From Anomaloglossus baeobatrachus (lineage: Eukaryota; Chordata; Amphibia; Anura; Aromobatidae), in NCBI RefSeq assembly GCF_048569485.1, contig NC_134356.1:94183604-94247603 (forward strand): DNA of 64,000 nt, in the 5' to 3' direction. Below the pieces are notes generated by a model. That model ran no database searches. It saw only the letters and a list, made by a program, of their open reading frames with translations, and was not told where the DNA came from. Every line of letters begins with the position of its first letter. The stretch's first letter is position 1. A program made the translations under genes and the position numbers. Below, piece after piece: positions 22,851 to 34,425 of this stretch.

Positions 22851-23279
22851 TAAGGTTTGTTGACTGGCTACGCTGCAGCCTTTCAACAAGCTTTATTAGC
22901 ATATTGCATTCTTTCCCAAGCAGAGCTTTGAATTCTCAAGAAGTGAAGACATCCCGAGTCTATGTGCCATATTAGAGGATATGCAAATCATAAAAGGTTG
23001 TGGCTTAGAAATTCCTTGATAGCAATGGCCTTCTTTAGTAAAACAGGTGTTTTGGGAGGGTATGATGATATCAGCTAAATAACCATACTGCCACATTACG
23101 AAAGGAGAAAAATGCAGTACACCTAAGTATAGTCGGCAAGTATAAAATTGAGTAAGTGTAAATACAGGTGTGCTGCTCACCTGAACTGGTTGAACTGAGG
23201 GGCAGAACACTAAATTGTGTATAAACCGTGGGCAGCAAGCTGAGGTTGCTGCAGCAAACACAGTGGAGTTCTGCCAGGT
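22851..23279. other. No gene recognised
   Basis: No element ends or coding signal are visible. It leads into the Penelope-like tail. Confidence 0.5.
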
Positions 23280-24060
23280 AATACTATAGATTTAGGATCC
23301 AGGCTATTGGTGCTCCCATGGCGAATCATTAGAAAGTGATAGACAATGTAGATGCCATTAAGACCATTTATTGTAAAAGCATTGTAAAAAAAAATACATA
23401 TGAACAATAAAAATTCTAATATAGTACTCTATCAATGTGAGGTCCATGAATTGAGCAGCATTTGGATCAAGAAGCTGTTTTCTGTTATTGGTATATTTTC
23501 TGTGGAAGCCTAAGGCACCTCAAATGCTACGGAAAGCACTGTTCATTTAAAACTGAGAGACAGGAGTGAATATATCCTGGTAAGTGGATACTGAAAAAAA
23601 AGGAACCTAATTTATTTGTATGTTACACCTGCTCTATGACATCATTTAATTCATTCGGATACAAACTCTGCAGTTTCCATATCCAATAGGATTCTTTTGA
23701 GTTTAATTGTTTTCGGTTCAAAGCTTCATTGTCTATTTGTTCAAGAGGTGTAACCTTAATGACATCAACGTTTTTGTTAAGTTAAGTTTTGTTACATGAC
23801 GTGAGAGGCTTTGTTTTGAGTAACCATTCTTGGTGTTGTGTCTGTGTCTATTCATATGTGACCGCAATGAACGTATTGTAAACCATATATACAATTGATC
23901 ACATAGGCAACATAGACTTATATGTAAAGGGCAATCAGACTTTCCAAAATATTTACAAAAAATATTGGTATCTTTTTTAAAAATAGACCCTATACTTAAA
24001 GGATTTATTCCTACAGAACCATATTTTACATTCCATAGAGGTACCCCCATTAAAATATGA
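23280..24060 (-). mobile_element. Penelope-like element 3' end, minus copy
   Basis: The minus strand reads CDQLYIWFTIRSLRSHMNRH, then TKNGYSKQSLSRHVTKLN and, in changed frames, a tail with NPIGYGNCR. This matches the end of the GIY-YIG domain of Penelope-like elements. The non-coding tail to about 23280 contains CAATAAA and TGGTCTTAATGGCATC as read on the minus strand. A second copy of this tail, in the opposite direction, starts near 24990. Confidence 0.7.
23733..24050 (-). pseudogene. Penelope-like GIY-YIG domain fragment
   Basis: A 105-codon frame contains SIFKKDTNIFCKYFGKSDCPL, CCLCDQLYIWFTIRSLRSHM and HRHNTKNGYSKQSLSRHVTK. In intact relatives this region reads C..C...YVG.T.RSLR.R...H, the GIY-YIG core in which tyrosine and arginine are catalytic. 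The frame ends before the conserved E-x-W tail, whose remnants follow in other frames. It is a dead fragment. The opposite-facing relative at 25.0 kb shares the downstream tail. Confidence 0.65.
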
Positions 24061-24208
24061 TTGCACCAAGCAAGCTAAAAAATGCTGTGCAAAATTATTA
24101 AAATAAACCGTTTTTAAAAATTGTTTTAAAAAAATAAATAATGGATACTACTGATAAGTTAATTGTAATGAAAAGTGGAGCAACCAAATGTGGGATAAAA
24201 GAAGTGCT

Positions 24209-24892
24209 TGTCACATCCCCACCGGAGTCCTCTCCTGCAACTTCTGCTTCGGTCACCAGACACTGCCGTTTTCCCGCTGCGGACAATGCTGATGATAGGG
24301 GAAGAGTCGGTGCCAGTGGCTCTGATGGGTGCAGGTTCCACCCATCCCCTAGTCTGGGTTTCCCTGGGACCTGCAGTACCACTGGTTGACTGTGGTAGTG
24401 TGTGTCTTCCAACTGAAGTTATCACCTTTCAGCTACAGCCAATGGGAAGACACCACACCCTTCTAATTCCCCCTCCTGTGTGCTGGTCACTGACATATGG
24501 TTTTGTATTCCTGCTTGTTTCTGGTTCTCGTTCTGTTCTGAATATTGATCCCTGTGTTTTGACCCCTTCCTGTTTTGTGACTACTTTCCTGCCCGCTGTT
24601 TTTGTACCTCACTGTCATCTCTGGTTTTGACCTCTGCCTGATTTCCTGACTACACCTTTGTCTGACGATTTTGTCCCTTTTCAGTATTTCCTGGTTTGAC
24701 TCTGCCTGACGACTATTCTCCTCTGGACTCAGCTTCCCATAGGTAGCGATCTGTGGGGCCCTGTAGTAATTCCAAATCCCTGTATACCGGTTAAAGGGTT
24801 TCGGGGTCCTCGAGATCCTGCTTAATGGGCGTCTTTCCTCTAGCATGTCCGTAACAGTCATTCTGAGACTGTGGTTCCAGGCAGGCGTTACA
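24209..24892. mobile_element. Solo LTR (fossil), 684 bp
   Basis: It starts TGTCACATCCCCACCGGAG, ends GGCAGGCGTTACA, and is flanked by the 5-bp duplication GTGCT (24204-24208 and 24893-24897). It is the same family as the LTR at 15071-17705. There is no internal region, so it is presumably the product of LTR-LTR recombination. Confidence 0.9.
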
Positions 24893-25135
24893 GTGCTGTT
24901 GTTGCGGGATCATTGATCATGGTTTGAAGCAATTTAAATGTAACATTACTGGAGAAATATTCCATATTAATCGCAACTAATCATGTAAACTAATAACAAA
25001 AATGTTGACGTCAATAAGGTTACACCTCTTGAGTAAGTAGACAATGAAGCATTCAACCGAAAAACAATATTAGAATCGAAAAAATCTTACTGTATTTAGA
25101 AACTACAGAGTTTGTATCTGGATGTCGTAGAGTAA

Positions 25136-25695
25136 AGTCTGCTTTACACGTTACAATTTCTCATGCGATCGCATTTGCGATCGCACCCGCCCCCATAGTT
25201 TGTGCGGCACGGGCAATTTGTTGCCCATGTCGCACAATGCTGTACCCCCCGTCACACGTACTTACCTTCCAAATGACCTTGCTGTGGGCGGCGAACATCC
25301 ACTTCCTGAAGGGGGAGGGACGTTCGGCGTCACAGCGACGTCACACAGCGGCCGCCCAATAGAAGCGGAGGGGCGGAGATGAGCGGGACGTAAACATCCC
25401 GCCCACCTCCTTCCTTCCGCATTGCCGGCAGGACGCAGGTAAGCTGTGTTCATCATTCCCGGGGTGTCACACGGAGCGATGTGTGCTGCCTCGGGAACAA
25501 TGAACAACCAGACGTTCGATTTTTAGAAAATGAGCAACATGTCAACGATGAATGAGAAGGTGAGTATTTCCACTCGTTCACCGTCGCACGTAGCTGTTAC
25601 ACGCTACGATATCACTAACGATGCCGGATGTGCATCACTTACGACGTGACCCCGCCAACATCTCGTTACATATATCGTAGCGTGTAAAGCCCACT
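25136..25695. mobile_element. MITE with TAA duplications, copy 1
   Basis: Ends AGTCTGCTTTACACGTTAC and, inverted, AGTGGGCTTTACACGCTAC are flanked by TAA (25133-25135 and 25696-25698), consistent with a Harbinger-type element. It contains ATGCGATCGCATTTGCGATC and a GC-rich core, GGAGGGGCGGAGATGAGCGG, shared with a second copy at about 43425-44008. No coding capacity. Confidence 0.85.
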
Positions 25696-26185
25696 TAAGT
25701 GTAATATACAAGTAAATTAGGTTCCTTTTTTCTCAGTATCCACGTACCAGAATATATGCATTCCTGTCTCTCACTTTTAATTGAACAATATAATTTAAGG
25801 TGCCTTAGGCACCCATAGAAAATATACCACTAGCACAGAACAGGCTCTAGATCAGAATGCTGCTCAATATATGGACCTCAAATCGATAGAGAACTATATG
25901 AATATTTTTATTGTTCATATGTAATTTTTATGCCCATGAAATTGTATATACTAATATTAAATTGCAACAAATGATATTTCTTTTGTAATGACTGATGCCA
26001 CCTCTTCCATTTGAGGAAGGATTAAAGATGAACTTGTCTCTCACTTTACTTATAGACACCTGAGGAAGGCTTTTACTAGCCAAAACGCATTGTGTTTTTA
26101 TTTATTTTCATTCTTATACAATAAATGGTCTTAATGGAGTGTACATTGTCCATCACTTTTTAATGATTTTTCGTGGGAGCATTAA

Positions 26186-29100
26186 CCTCATAACGACGGC
26201 CGTACGACTTAAAGCGGCGGCAAAACAGGGTACTTATTCTGTTCCGCCGCTTTAAAGCGGCGGCCCGAAAAAGCCCTGTAGCGCCCCCCAGCGACCGAAA
26301 ATCTCGGGGGTTTCAGCTACCGGGGGTAGCTGAGACCCCCCAGATTATGAATCGGGGTGTTTTTTTTGGACCCTGATCATGTGATCGCCGGTATACACCG
26401 TATACCGACGAACACATGAAAAAAAAAGAAATGGCCGGTAAAACTGATTTCTTTTTCATCTGACATGATCAAACATGTCAGATGAGAAAGAAATCTAAAC
26501 CCCTAGTGCCCCCAAAGCCCTCGGTACCGGAGAGTCCCCCCACCCCCACCCCTACCCCCACCGGACATCCAAAATGGCGCCGAAGCGCACAGAAAACTCC
26601 CGCCGCCGCCGGCTCTGCAGTCATTTCCCTCCGATCTGAAATGATCAAACATTTCAGATCGGAGGGAAATGTCCTCCCCCTGACCCCTCCTCCGGTCCAC
26701 CAGAGATCTCTGGTCCCCGGAGCCCCCTCCGGTCTCCAGAGCCGCCTCCCCCCTCCCCCCTCCGGAGCGTGGAAGATGGCGGCGCGCTGCCGCATTCATT
26801 CTGCTCTTTCTGCCGCATGTGACACGTCACATGCGACAGAAAGGTGCCCCCAAGTCCCCAGGTCCCGCTAGGTCACCCCCCGTTACCCCCCCCAGCCCCA
26901 GCCCCCGGTCATACGTTACCTGTCTGGTGATCCGTCCCGCGATCACACCGCCTCCTTCTTGAATGCTGGCGGCGCATGCGCAGACAGCGGCTGTCAGCTG
27001 GATCCCTGGGACGCTGACGTCGCTGCTGCACAGACTCTCCACTGTGGACCGGGGGAGAGTGAGTGCAGTAATCAGCAGTCTCTCCATGTGAGGAGTGTGG
27101 TCCTCACATGGAGAGACTGCTGTTCCAGAAAATGGGGGGTACGTTCTGTGAGCGTGCCCCTCATATTCTGGAATGAGGTTACTGCAGGTCACTCTGCCCT
27201 AAGTTGGACCGGGTCAGTGTGAGTGCAGTAATTCTCAGATTACTGCACCCACACTGCTCATGGAGAGCTTGCTCTTCCAGAAAATGGGGGATACGTTCCC
27301 TGAACGTGCCCCCCATATTCTAGAAGATCCAGAGTCGGCGTGGGACGTCCAAATGGATTACAGCGACCGGAATTTCTTTATTTTCAATAAATTGGGGAAA
27401 GAGGAATGTTTCGGGGAGTGTTTTTTCAAATAAATTTTTTTTTTGTCTTTATTTTTTTCTATTACTTACTGGGTTAGTGATGTCGGGTATCTGTTCAGAT
27501 GCCGTGACATCACTAACCCCAGGGCTTGATGCCAGGTGACATTACAGCTGGTATCAACCCCATATATTACCCCGTCTGCCACCGCACCAGGGCGCGGGAT
27601 GAGCTGGGGCGAAGCGCCAGGATTGGCGCATCTAATGGATGCGCCACTTCTGGGGCGGCTGCGGCCTGCTATTTTTAGGCTGGGAAGAGTCCAATAACCA
27701 TGGCTCTTCCCACCCTGAGAATACCAGACCCCAGCTGTCCGCTTCACCTTGGCTGGTGATCTAATTTGGGGGGGACCCCACGTTTTGTTTTTTTTTTAAA
27801 AAACGCCTGGGGAGCCCTCCAAATTGATCACCAGACAAGGTGAAGCTGTCAGCTGTGGTTTGCAGGCTACAGCTGTCTGCTTTACCCTAGCTGGCTATCA
27901 AAAATAGGGGGGACCCCACGTCGTTTATTTTAATTATTAATTTTTTGGGGGGCTAAATACAAGGCTAGGCACCCTTTAGTGCCACATGAAAGGCACTAAA
28001 GGGCGCCAGCTTAGAATATGCAGGGGGTGGGACGTTATATATGTTTGACATGTATCCATTCATCCATTGTAGCATTTTAGGCTGTGTGCCCATAATCGGG
28101 ATTTGCAGCGTTTTGGGCGCAGAGTGTGTCCATAGTGTGTCCCTGTGTCCATAGCGCTGCATTGTGCAGTAGAAGCACAGTGGAAGGATTTTTAGAAATC
28201 CCATGCCCAATGTGCTTGCCCAATGTGCTTCTTTTCTCCGCAGCATAAACCGACCTGTGGCGCAGCTTCCCGAGCCTCAGCATGTCAATTTATGCTGCGG
28301 AGATGAGTGTTCTCTGCAGGTAGCATAGAGCTCCACAGCGGCCTGAACCCAAATCGTGGGCATGGGCAGCTGCGTTCTCCTGTGGACAACACTCACATCT
28401 CTGCAGGAGGCTGACACTGTGTACTAGACGCCGTGTCGCTGGATCATGGCCACATAGCCTAAAAGTGAGACATTTGTTGCTACAGCAACATTTTTGTGAA
28501 GTACCTGTGGATTTCAAAATGCTTACTATACTCCTGAATAAAATCCAGTTTCCAAAATGGGGTCACTTGTGGGGGGTTTCTAATGTATAGGTACCCAAGA
28601 GGCTCTGCTAATGTGACATGGTGCCCGCAATTTATTTCAACTTTTCCAGAATTCAAATGGTGCTCCTTCCATTCCAAGCCCTCCCATTTATCCAAACAGA
28701 GGTTTTTGGCCACATGTGGGGTATCCCTGTGCTCATAAGACAATGGATAACAACCTGTGGGGTCCACGTTTTGTTGTTGCCTCTTGAAAAAGTGAGAAAT
28801 TTGATGCTGAAGCAACATTTTTGTGAAAAAAATGAAAATTTTCAATATGGCAACCTAAGCTTATCAAATTCTGTGAAGTATTCGTGGATTCAAACTGCTC
28901 ACTATACACCTAGATAAAAGCCTTGAGGTGTCTTGTTTCCAGAATGGAGTCACTTGTGGGGGACCGCCACTGTTTAGGCACCTCAGGGGCTCTCCAAATG
29001 CAACCTGGCGTCCGCTATTGATTCCAGACAATTTTGCAGTCAAATGGCAATCCTTCCCTTCCGAGCCCTGCCATGCGCCCAAACAGTTGATTTCCACCAC

Positions 29101-30623
29101 ATATAAGGTATCGCCAAACTCAGGAGAAATTGCACAATAAATGTTATGCTGAATTTTTTCCTTTTACTCTTGTAAAAAAAAAAGCTACCTGGTTGAAATA
29201 ACAATTTTGTGGTAAAATTTTTTTTTTTTTTTTTCATGGCTCAACGTTATAAAATTCTGTGAAGCACCTGGGGGTTCAGAGTACTCACCAAACATCTAGA
29301 TAAATTCCTTGAGGGGCCTAGTTTCCAAAATGGGGTCACTTGTGCGGGGTTTCTGCTGTTTAGGTACCTTAGGGGTCCTCCAAATGTGACATGGTGCCCG
29401 CAATCTTTTTCAGCCAAATTTCCTTTCCAAAATTCAAATATTGCTCCTTTCGTTCCAAGCCCTCCCATTTGTCCAAACAAAGGTTTCAGACCACATGTGA
29501 GGTATCACCGCGCTCATAAAAAAGTGGTTAACAAACTTTGAGGTCAAATTTTTGGAATTACCTCTTGAAAAAGTGAGAAAATTGATGCTAAAGCAACATT
29601 TTTGAGAAAATTATTAAAATTTTCAATATGACAAAGTAACGTTAACAAAATCTGTGAAGTACCTGTGGATCTAAAATGCTCACTATACCCCTAGATAGAA
29701 GCCTTGAGGGGTCTAGTTTCTAAAATGGTGTCACTTGTGAGGGGTTTCTTCTGTTTAGGTACCTTAGCGGACCTGTAAATGCAACATGGTGCCCGCAATC
29801 TATTTCAGCCAAATTTGCTTTCCAAAATTCAAATATTGCTCCTTCTGTTCCGAGCCCTCCCATTTGTCCAAACAGAGGTTTCTGACCACATATGGGGTAT
29901 CGGCGCACTCATAAGAAAGTGGGGAACAAGTTTTGGGGTCCATTTTGTTGTGCTATTTCTTCTAAAAGTAAATATTTTTGGGTTAGAGCAACATTTTTAG
30001 GTAAAATTTAATTTTTTCTTTTTTTCATTCCACATTGCTTTTGTTCATGTGAAGCACCTGAAGGGTTAATAAACTTCTTGAATGTGGTTTTGAGTACTTT
30101 GGGGGGTGCAGTTTTTAGAATGGTGTCACTTTTGGGTATTTTCTGTCATCTAGGCCTATTGAAGTCACTTCAAATGTGATGTGGTCCCTAAAAAAATGGT
30201 TTTGTAAATTTTGATGTAAAAATGAGAAATCGCTGATAAACTTTGAACCCCTCTAACTTCCTAACAAAAAAAAATTTTGTTTCCAAAATTGTGCTGATGT
30301 AAAGTAGACATGTGGGAAATGTTATTTATTAACTATTTTGTGTCACAGAAATCTCTGGTTTAACGATATAAAAATTCAAAAGTTGAAAATTGCTAAATTT
30401 TCAAAATTTTTGCCAATATTCAATTTTTTTCATAAATAAACGCAAAAAATATTGTCCTAAATTTGGTACTAACATGAAGTCCAATATGTGACGAAAAAAC
30501 AATCTCAGAATCACCGGGATCCGTTGAAGCGTTCCAGAGTTATAACCTCATGAAGTGACACTGGTCAGAATTGCAAAATTTGGTCTGGTCATTAAGGTGA
30601 AAATTAGCTCCGTCACTAAAGGG
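26186..30623. mobile_element. Large TTAA-flanked non-autonomous element (Kolobok- or piggyBac-type)
   Basis: It is flanked by TTAA at 26182-26185 and 30624-30627, inside the Penelope-like tail, whose two halves match the uninterrupted copy at 23.3 kb. The ends are CCTCATAACGACGG and, inverted, CCCTTTAGTGACGG. Inside are short palindromic blocks (for example around GATCTGAAATGATCAAACAT at 26633), the recurring module (27.42-27.96 kb) and five units of a 375-395 bp repeat (28499-30150). No transposase is seen. The superfamily is inferred from the TTAA target only. Confidence 0.8.
28499..30150. repeat. Tandem repeat of 375-395 bp, five units
   Basis: Units begin GAAGTACCTG or GAAGCACCTG at 28499, 28875, 29261, 29656 and 30051 (the last is short). 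Each carries AAAATGGGGTCACTTGTG, GTGCCCGCAAT and CAAGCCCTCCCATTTGTCCA or close variants. Confidence 0.9.
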
Positions 30624-30830
30624 TTAATAGCCTGGATTCTACATGTATAACATTTTGACAGGGGTAATCTTATAAGAGACAACCTTTTGAATTTCTCACA
30701 AACCAAATTTTGTACAATACATTCTTGGTTCATGCAGTTGATTCTACCATCACTTAATGATCAGATTACTACGTCTCTCAAGATTGCCACATTTGTTCAC
30801 CACCACTGAAATTTTTTAATAGGCTGAATG

Positions 30831-31978
30831 TGTGACGCCCTGGCAAAACCAGGTAGTCACACATAGGCCCCCGCATAACACCTTCCCTCACCTAGGTTAC
30901 ATACAGCCGACCTGAAACCCTAATCACCCCCCCTTAGGGTAAGACAGGCACACCAGTGGGTGGGACCAGGCAGTTAGGGAATGCCCACCTAGGGGTCTAG
31001 ACAGTCCGGGTCGGGAAAACAAACAGTAGTTGTAGTCTGTAGTTCAAGTTGAGAGGAGTGTGGGCTGGAGCTAGGTGTAGCTCCAGCAGAGGAAGTTCAA
31101 GTTGAACGGTGCCAGGGTCAGAGCCCTGGTACCTTGGCTAGGTGGCAGACGGTGGTCTCCGTCAGCAGGAGACGGGAAGATGGCTCTGCAGATCCGAGGA
31201 GGATCGGAGAAGGGTTGGAGCCCACCGGTACCGAAACCGGAGACCTGACTGGAAACCATGCACAGAGGGGGTACTCGGACCCTGAAGCCAGGACCGAAAC
31301 CAGCAGCCTAGCTAATTAACCGATTGAGGGCAGGATTACAGGTCCTGTCCCAACCAAAGTCCCAAAAGCAGACAACCACCCACAGAGAGGGATAGGGTAA
31401 CCGCCAGGGCCCATAGATCCCACGGGTCAGCGTCAGCGGGCACGGCTCCTTAGGCACACAGAAAGCCAGGACTGGACTCCTGAGTTCCAAACCAGGCAGC
31501 CCACAATACACAAAAATAGTGCAGAGGAAAGGACAGTGATCATCAGCCCGGATAGGCGGATCAGAGGACAACCGTCCGCGGCGGCCGGCCACCAGCACCT
31601 TGGTTTACCAAAAGACTTGTGTGATTAATTCAATTGTGAGTAACCAACTATCCCTTGGTCCATCTTGGCGTCCAAGCCCCTGCCGTCGCCATACCCTGCA
31701 CAGAGACACTGGGCCCCGGGGCAACCATCCCTACCCACGTAGGGGTTAACATCCGGCTGCCATTACATCTCCCCCGGGTATCCCACGACAGCAGTGGTGG
31801 TGTCCCACTTCACCACACACTGTGGGTGGCGTCACAGACATTCTACAATCAATCCCGTACAAATACGTCCCCCTTTTATTCGGCGTGTCCGCGCGACCCC
31901 CGGGTTTGGGGAACCCCTCGAGCTGTACCGTAGGCCCCGGTTTTGAGCAGCGCCGGCTGCTGGCACGGGGGCGGCACA
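30831..31978. mobile_element. Solo LTR (fossil), 1,148 bp
   Basis: It starts TGTGACGCCCTGGCAAAACC, ends GGGGGCGGCACA, and is flanked by AATG (30827-30830 and 31979-31982). It is GC-rich, unlike its AT-rich surroundings. No coding region. Family within LTR elements is not assigned. Confidence 0.8.
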
Positions 31979-31982
31979 AATG

Positions 31983-32930
31983 GATGCTCATAATGTTGCA
32001 AAAGCCCAGGGACAACAGCTAAAATTTATCAGAAGAGACACAAACTTTGTTTTGTATGGCCCACAGACCCTAATCTAACCTACCTTGAACATTGGCAGCT
32101 CCACTTGAAGGCTATTCTGTACTCTACTTAGCCTCACTTATAGTTTTATTTGTGGTGGTTGCCCAAGATATGTTTGTTTAATGGAGGATCTTGCTGATTT
32201 GTACTTTGAGCTTGTTTGGCAAACTTACAAAGGAAGGAAAGCTAAGATTGTGATTCAGAGCTCATCTTTAAGTTGAGAAGTTTTAGAAATTCTCAGCATG
32301 CTGCATGTGTTACAGATTTAATAATAGTAATAACCTATATTAAATGGCAACATACTTTGGGGCTCAGGTAAATGTACAAACAAAATCAGATATTACATAA
32401 CAATCGAATGAGCCAAATATTAGAAATCAGGGCCATACTTACAGAAGCTTACAATTGGGGCTTATTCTTCACATTAATCCCACATACAGTATATCCCATA
32501 AATGTCTGGGAATTTTCAGACAGCAGCATATGTTAATATACTGTAACAAAAGAGACAATACTCACCTATAACTCCCTTGCCATTCCAGCATCAATGCTCC
32601 TGTGGTAACTGACAGACTCTGTGTACATCACAGGTACTAGCATGGGACCACTACAGCCAGTCACTGACAGCAGCTGTGATGCTCGTAAGTACTGCACGTT
32701 TGCTACTACTGTTTACTACCAAACATGCAAACATTACTGCTGAGGTCAGTGATTGGCTGCAGCACTGGGGAATTCACAGATTTGTTTAATCCCAGAACTT
32801 CCCTTTAATGGCCACATTTAATCTGTTTTATTACCTAAAACCCCATTAAATATGCAGCTACATACATATCCAAATCATATATGTGTTTATTATACAAGGT
32901 TGTATTTATTTTTTTACATTTTGTGTATGT
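31983..32930. other. No gene recognised
   Basis: AT-rich. Around 32550-32800 there are CAGCAGCTGTGATGCT and TCAGTGATTGGCTGCAGCA stretches suggesting an old MITE, but no clear ends were found. Confidence 0.5.
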
Positions 32931-32936
32931 ATATAT

Positions 32937-32937
<1 letters not shown>

Positions 32938-32982
<45 letters not shown>
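32938..32982. repeat. (CA)n microsatellite
   Basis: About 22 uninterrupted CA units directly beside the left end of the Tc1 element. Confidence 0.95.
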
Positions 32983-32985
<3 letters not shown>

Positions 32986-34425
32986 CAGTGGGTACAGAAA
33001 GTATTCAGATTCCTTTAACATTTTCACTCTTTGTTTCATTGCAGCCATTTGGTAAATTTAAAAAAAATAAATAAATCATTTTTTTCTCATTAATGTACAC
33101 TCTGCACCCCATCTTGACAGAAAAAACCCCAGAAATATAGAAATTTTTGATAATTTCTTAAACGAGAAAAACTGAAATATCACATGATCATAAATATTCA
33201 GACCATTTGCTCAGACACTCATAATTAAGTCACATGCTGTCCATTTCCTTGTGATCCTCCTTGAGATGGTTCTACTCCTTCATTGGAGTCTAGCTGTATT
33301 TAATTAAACTGATAGGACTTGATTTGGAAAGGCACACACCTGTCTATATAGCACCTCACAGATCACAGTGCATGTCACACCAAATGAGAATCATGAGGTA
33401 AATGGAACTGCCCAAGAAGCTCAGAGACAGAATTGTGGCAAGGCACAGATCTGCCCAAGGTTGCACAAGAATTTCTGCAGTACTCAAGGTTCAAAAGAGC
33501 ACAGTGGCCTCTATAATTTTTAAATGGAAGAAGTTTGAGACCACGAGAACTCTTCCTAGACCTGGCTGTCCAGCCAAACTGAGCAATCGTGGGAGAAGAG
33601 CCTTGGTAAGAGAGAAAAAGAAGAACCCCAAGATCACTGTGGCTGAGCTCCAGAGATGCAGTAGGGAGATGGGAGAAAGTTGCACAAAGTCAACTATCAC
33701 TGAAGCCATCCACCAGTCGGGCCTTTATGGCAGAGTGGCCCGGCGGAAGCATCTACTCAGTACAAGAGATATGAAAGCCCGCATAGAGTTTGCAAAATAA
33801 TGCATGAAGGACTCCCAGACTATGAGAAATAAGATTCTCTGGTCTGACGAGATGAAGATAGAACTTTTTGGTGATAATTCTAAGCGGTATGTGTGGAGAA
33901 AACCAGGCACTGCTCGTTATCTGCTCAATACAATCCCAACAGTGAAACAAGGTGGTGGCAGCATCATGCTATGGGGGTGTTTTTCAGCTGCAGGGACAGG
34001 GCGACTGGTTGCAATTGAAGGAAAAATGAATGTGGCCAAATACAGAGATATCCTAGAAGAAAACCTCTTCCAGAGTGCTCTTGACCTCAGACTTGGCCGA
34101 AGGTTCACCTTCCAACAAGACAATGATCATAAGCACACAGCTAAAATAACAAAGGTGTGGCTTCAGAGCAACTCTGTGACCATTCTTGACTGGCCCAGCC
34201 CGAGCTCTGAACTAAACTCAATTGAGCATCTCTGGAGAGACCTGAAAATGGCTGTCCCCCAACGTTCACCATTTAACCCGACAAAACTGGAGAGCATCTG
34301 CAAGGAAGAATGGCAGAGGATCCCCAGGTGAAAAGCTTGTTGCATCATTCCCAAGAAGACTCATGGCTGTACTAGCTCAAAAGGGTGTTTCAACTCAATA
34401 CTGAGCAAAGGGTCTGAATAATTGT
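32986..34425 (+). mobile_element. Tc1-like transposon, right end missing
   Basis: The left end is CAGTGGGTACAGAAAGTATTC, followed by the long terminal region typical of one vertebrate Tc1 family (TTTCACTCTTTGTTTCATTG). The transposase is at 33402-34331. On the right the sequence stops within GAATAATTGTGAGCATG, so the right inverted repeat is lost. Confidence 0.9.
33402..34331 (+). pseudogene. Tc1 transposase (DD34E), one in-frame stop
   Basis: The frame reads from MELPKKLRDRIVARHRSAQG (first helix-turn-helix) through STVASIIFKWKKF and the second HTH with STITEAIHQSGLYGRVARRK to the catalytic domain. ILWSDEMKIELFG carries the first Asp, FTFQQDNDHKHTAK the second, and LNSIEHLWRDLK the Glu. The [17 protein letters not shown] motif is intact. 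A TAA at 33798-33800 splits it after ARIEFAK. Both halves are in the same frame. The end, after EEWQRIPR, is cut by a stop, and the usual ...GASTKY tail is missing. The enzyme would cut and rejoin element ends at TA sites. Confidence 0.92.

Larger units (their letters stand above)
24990..30826 (+). mobile_element. Penelope-like element 3' end, plus copy, split by two insertions
   Basis: 24990-25132 (GGTTACACCTCTTGAGTAAG...) and 25699-26181 are the inverted counterpart of 23280-23790, including TAAATTAGGTTCCTTTTTTC and CAATAAATGGTCTTAATGG. A MITE (25136-25695) and a large TTAA-flanked element (26186-30623) lie inside it. The tail resumes at 30628 with AATAGCCTGGATTC, matching 23300 inverted. 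Only the non-coding tail and the last coding remnants survive. Confidence 0.7.

Noticed and set aside
26482-26871. Proline-rich frame of 129 codons
   Set aside because: GC-rich non-coding part of the TTAA-flanked element. Overlapping frames on the other strand are equally open.
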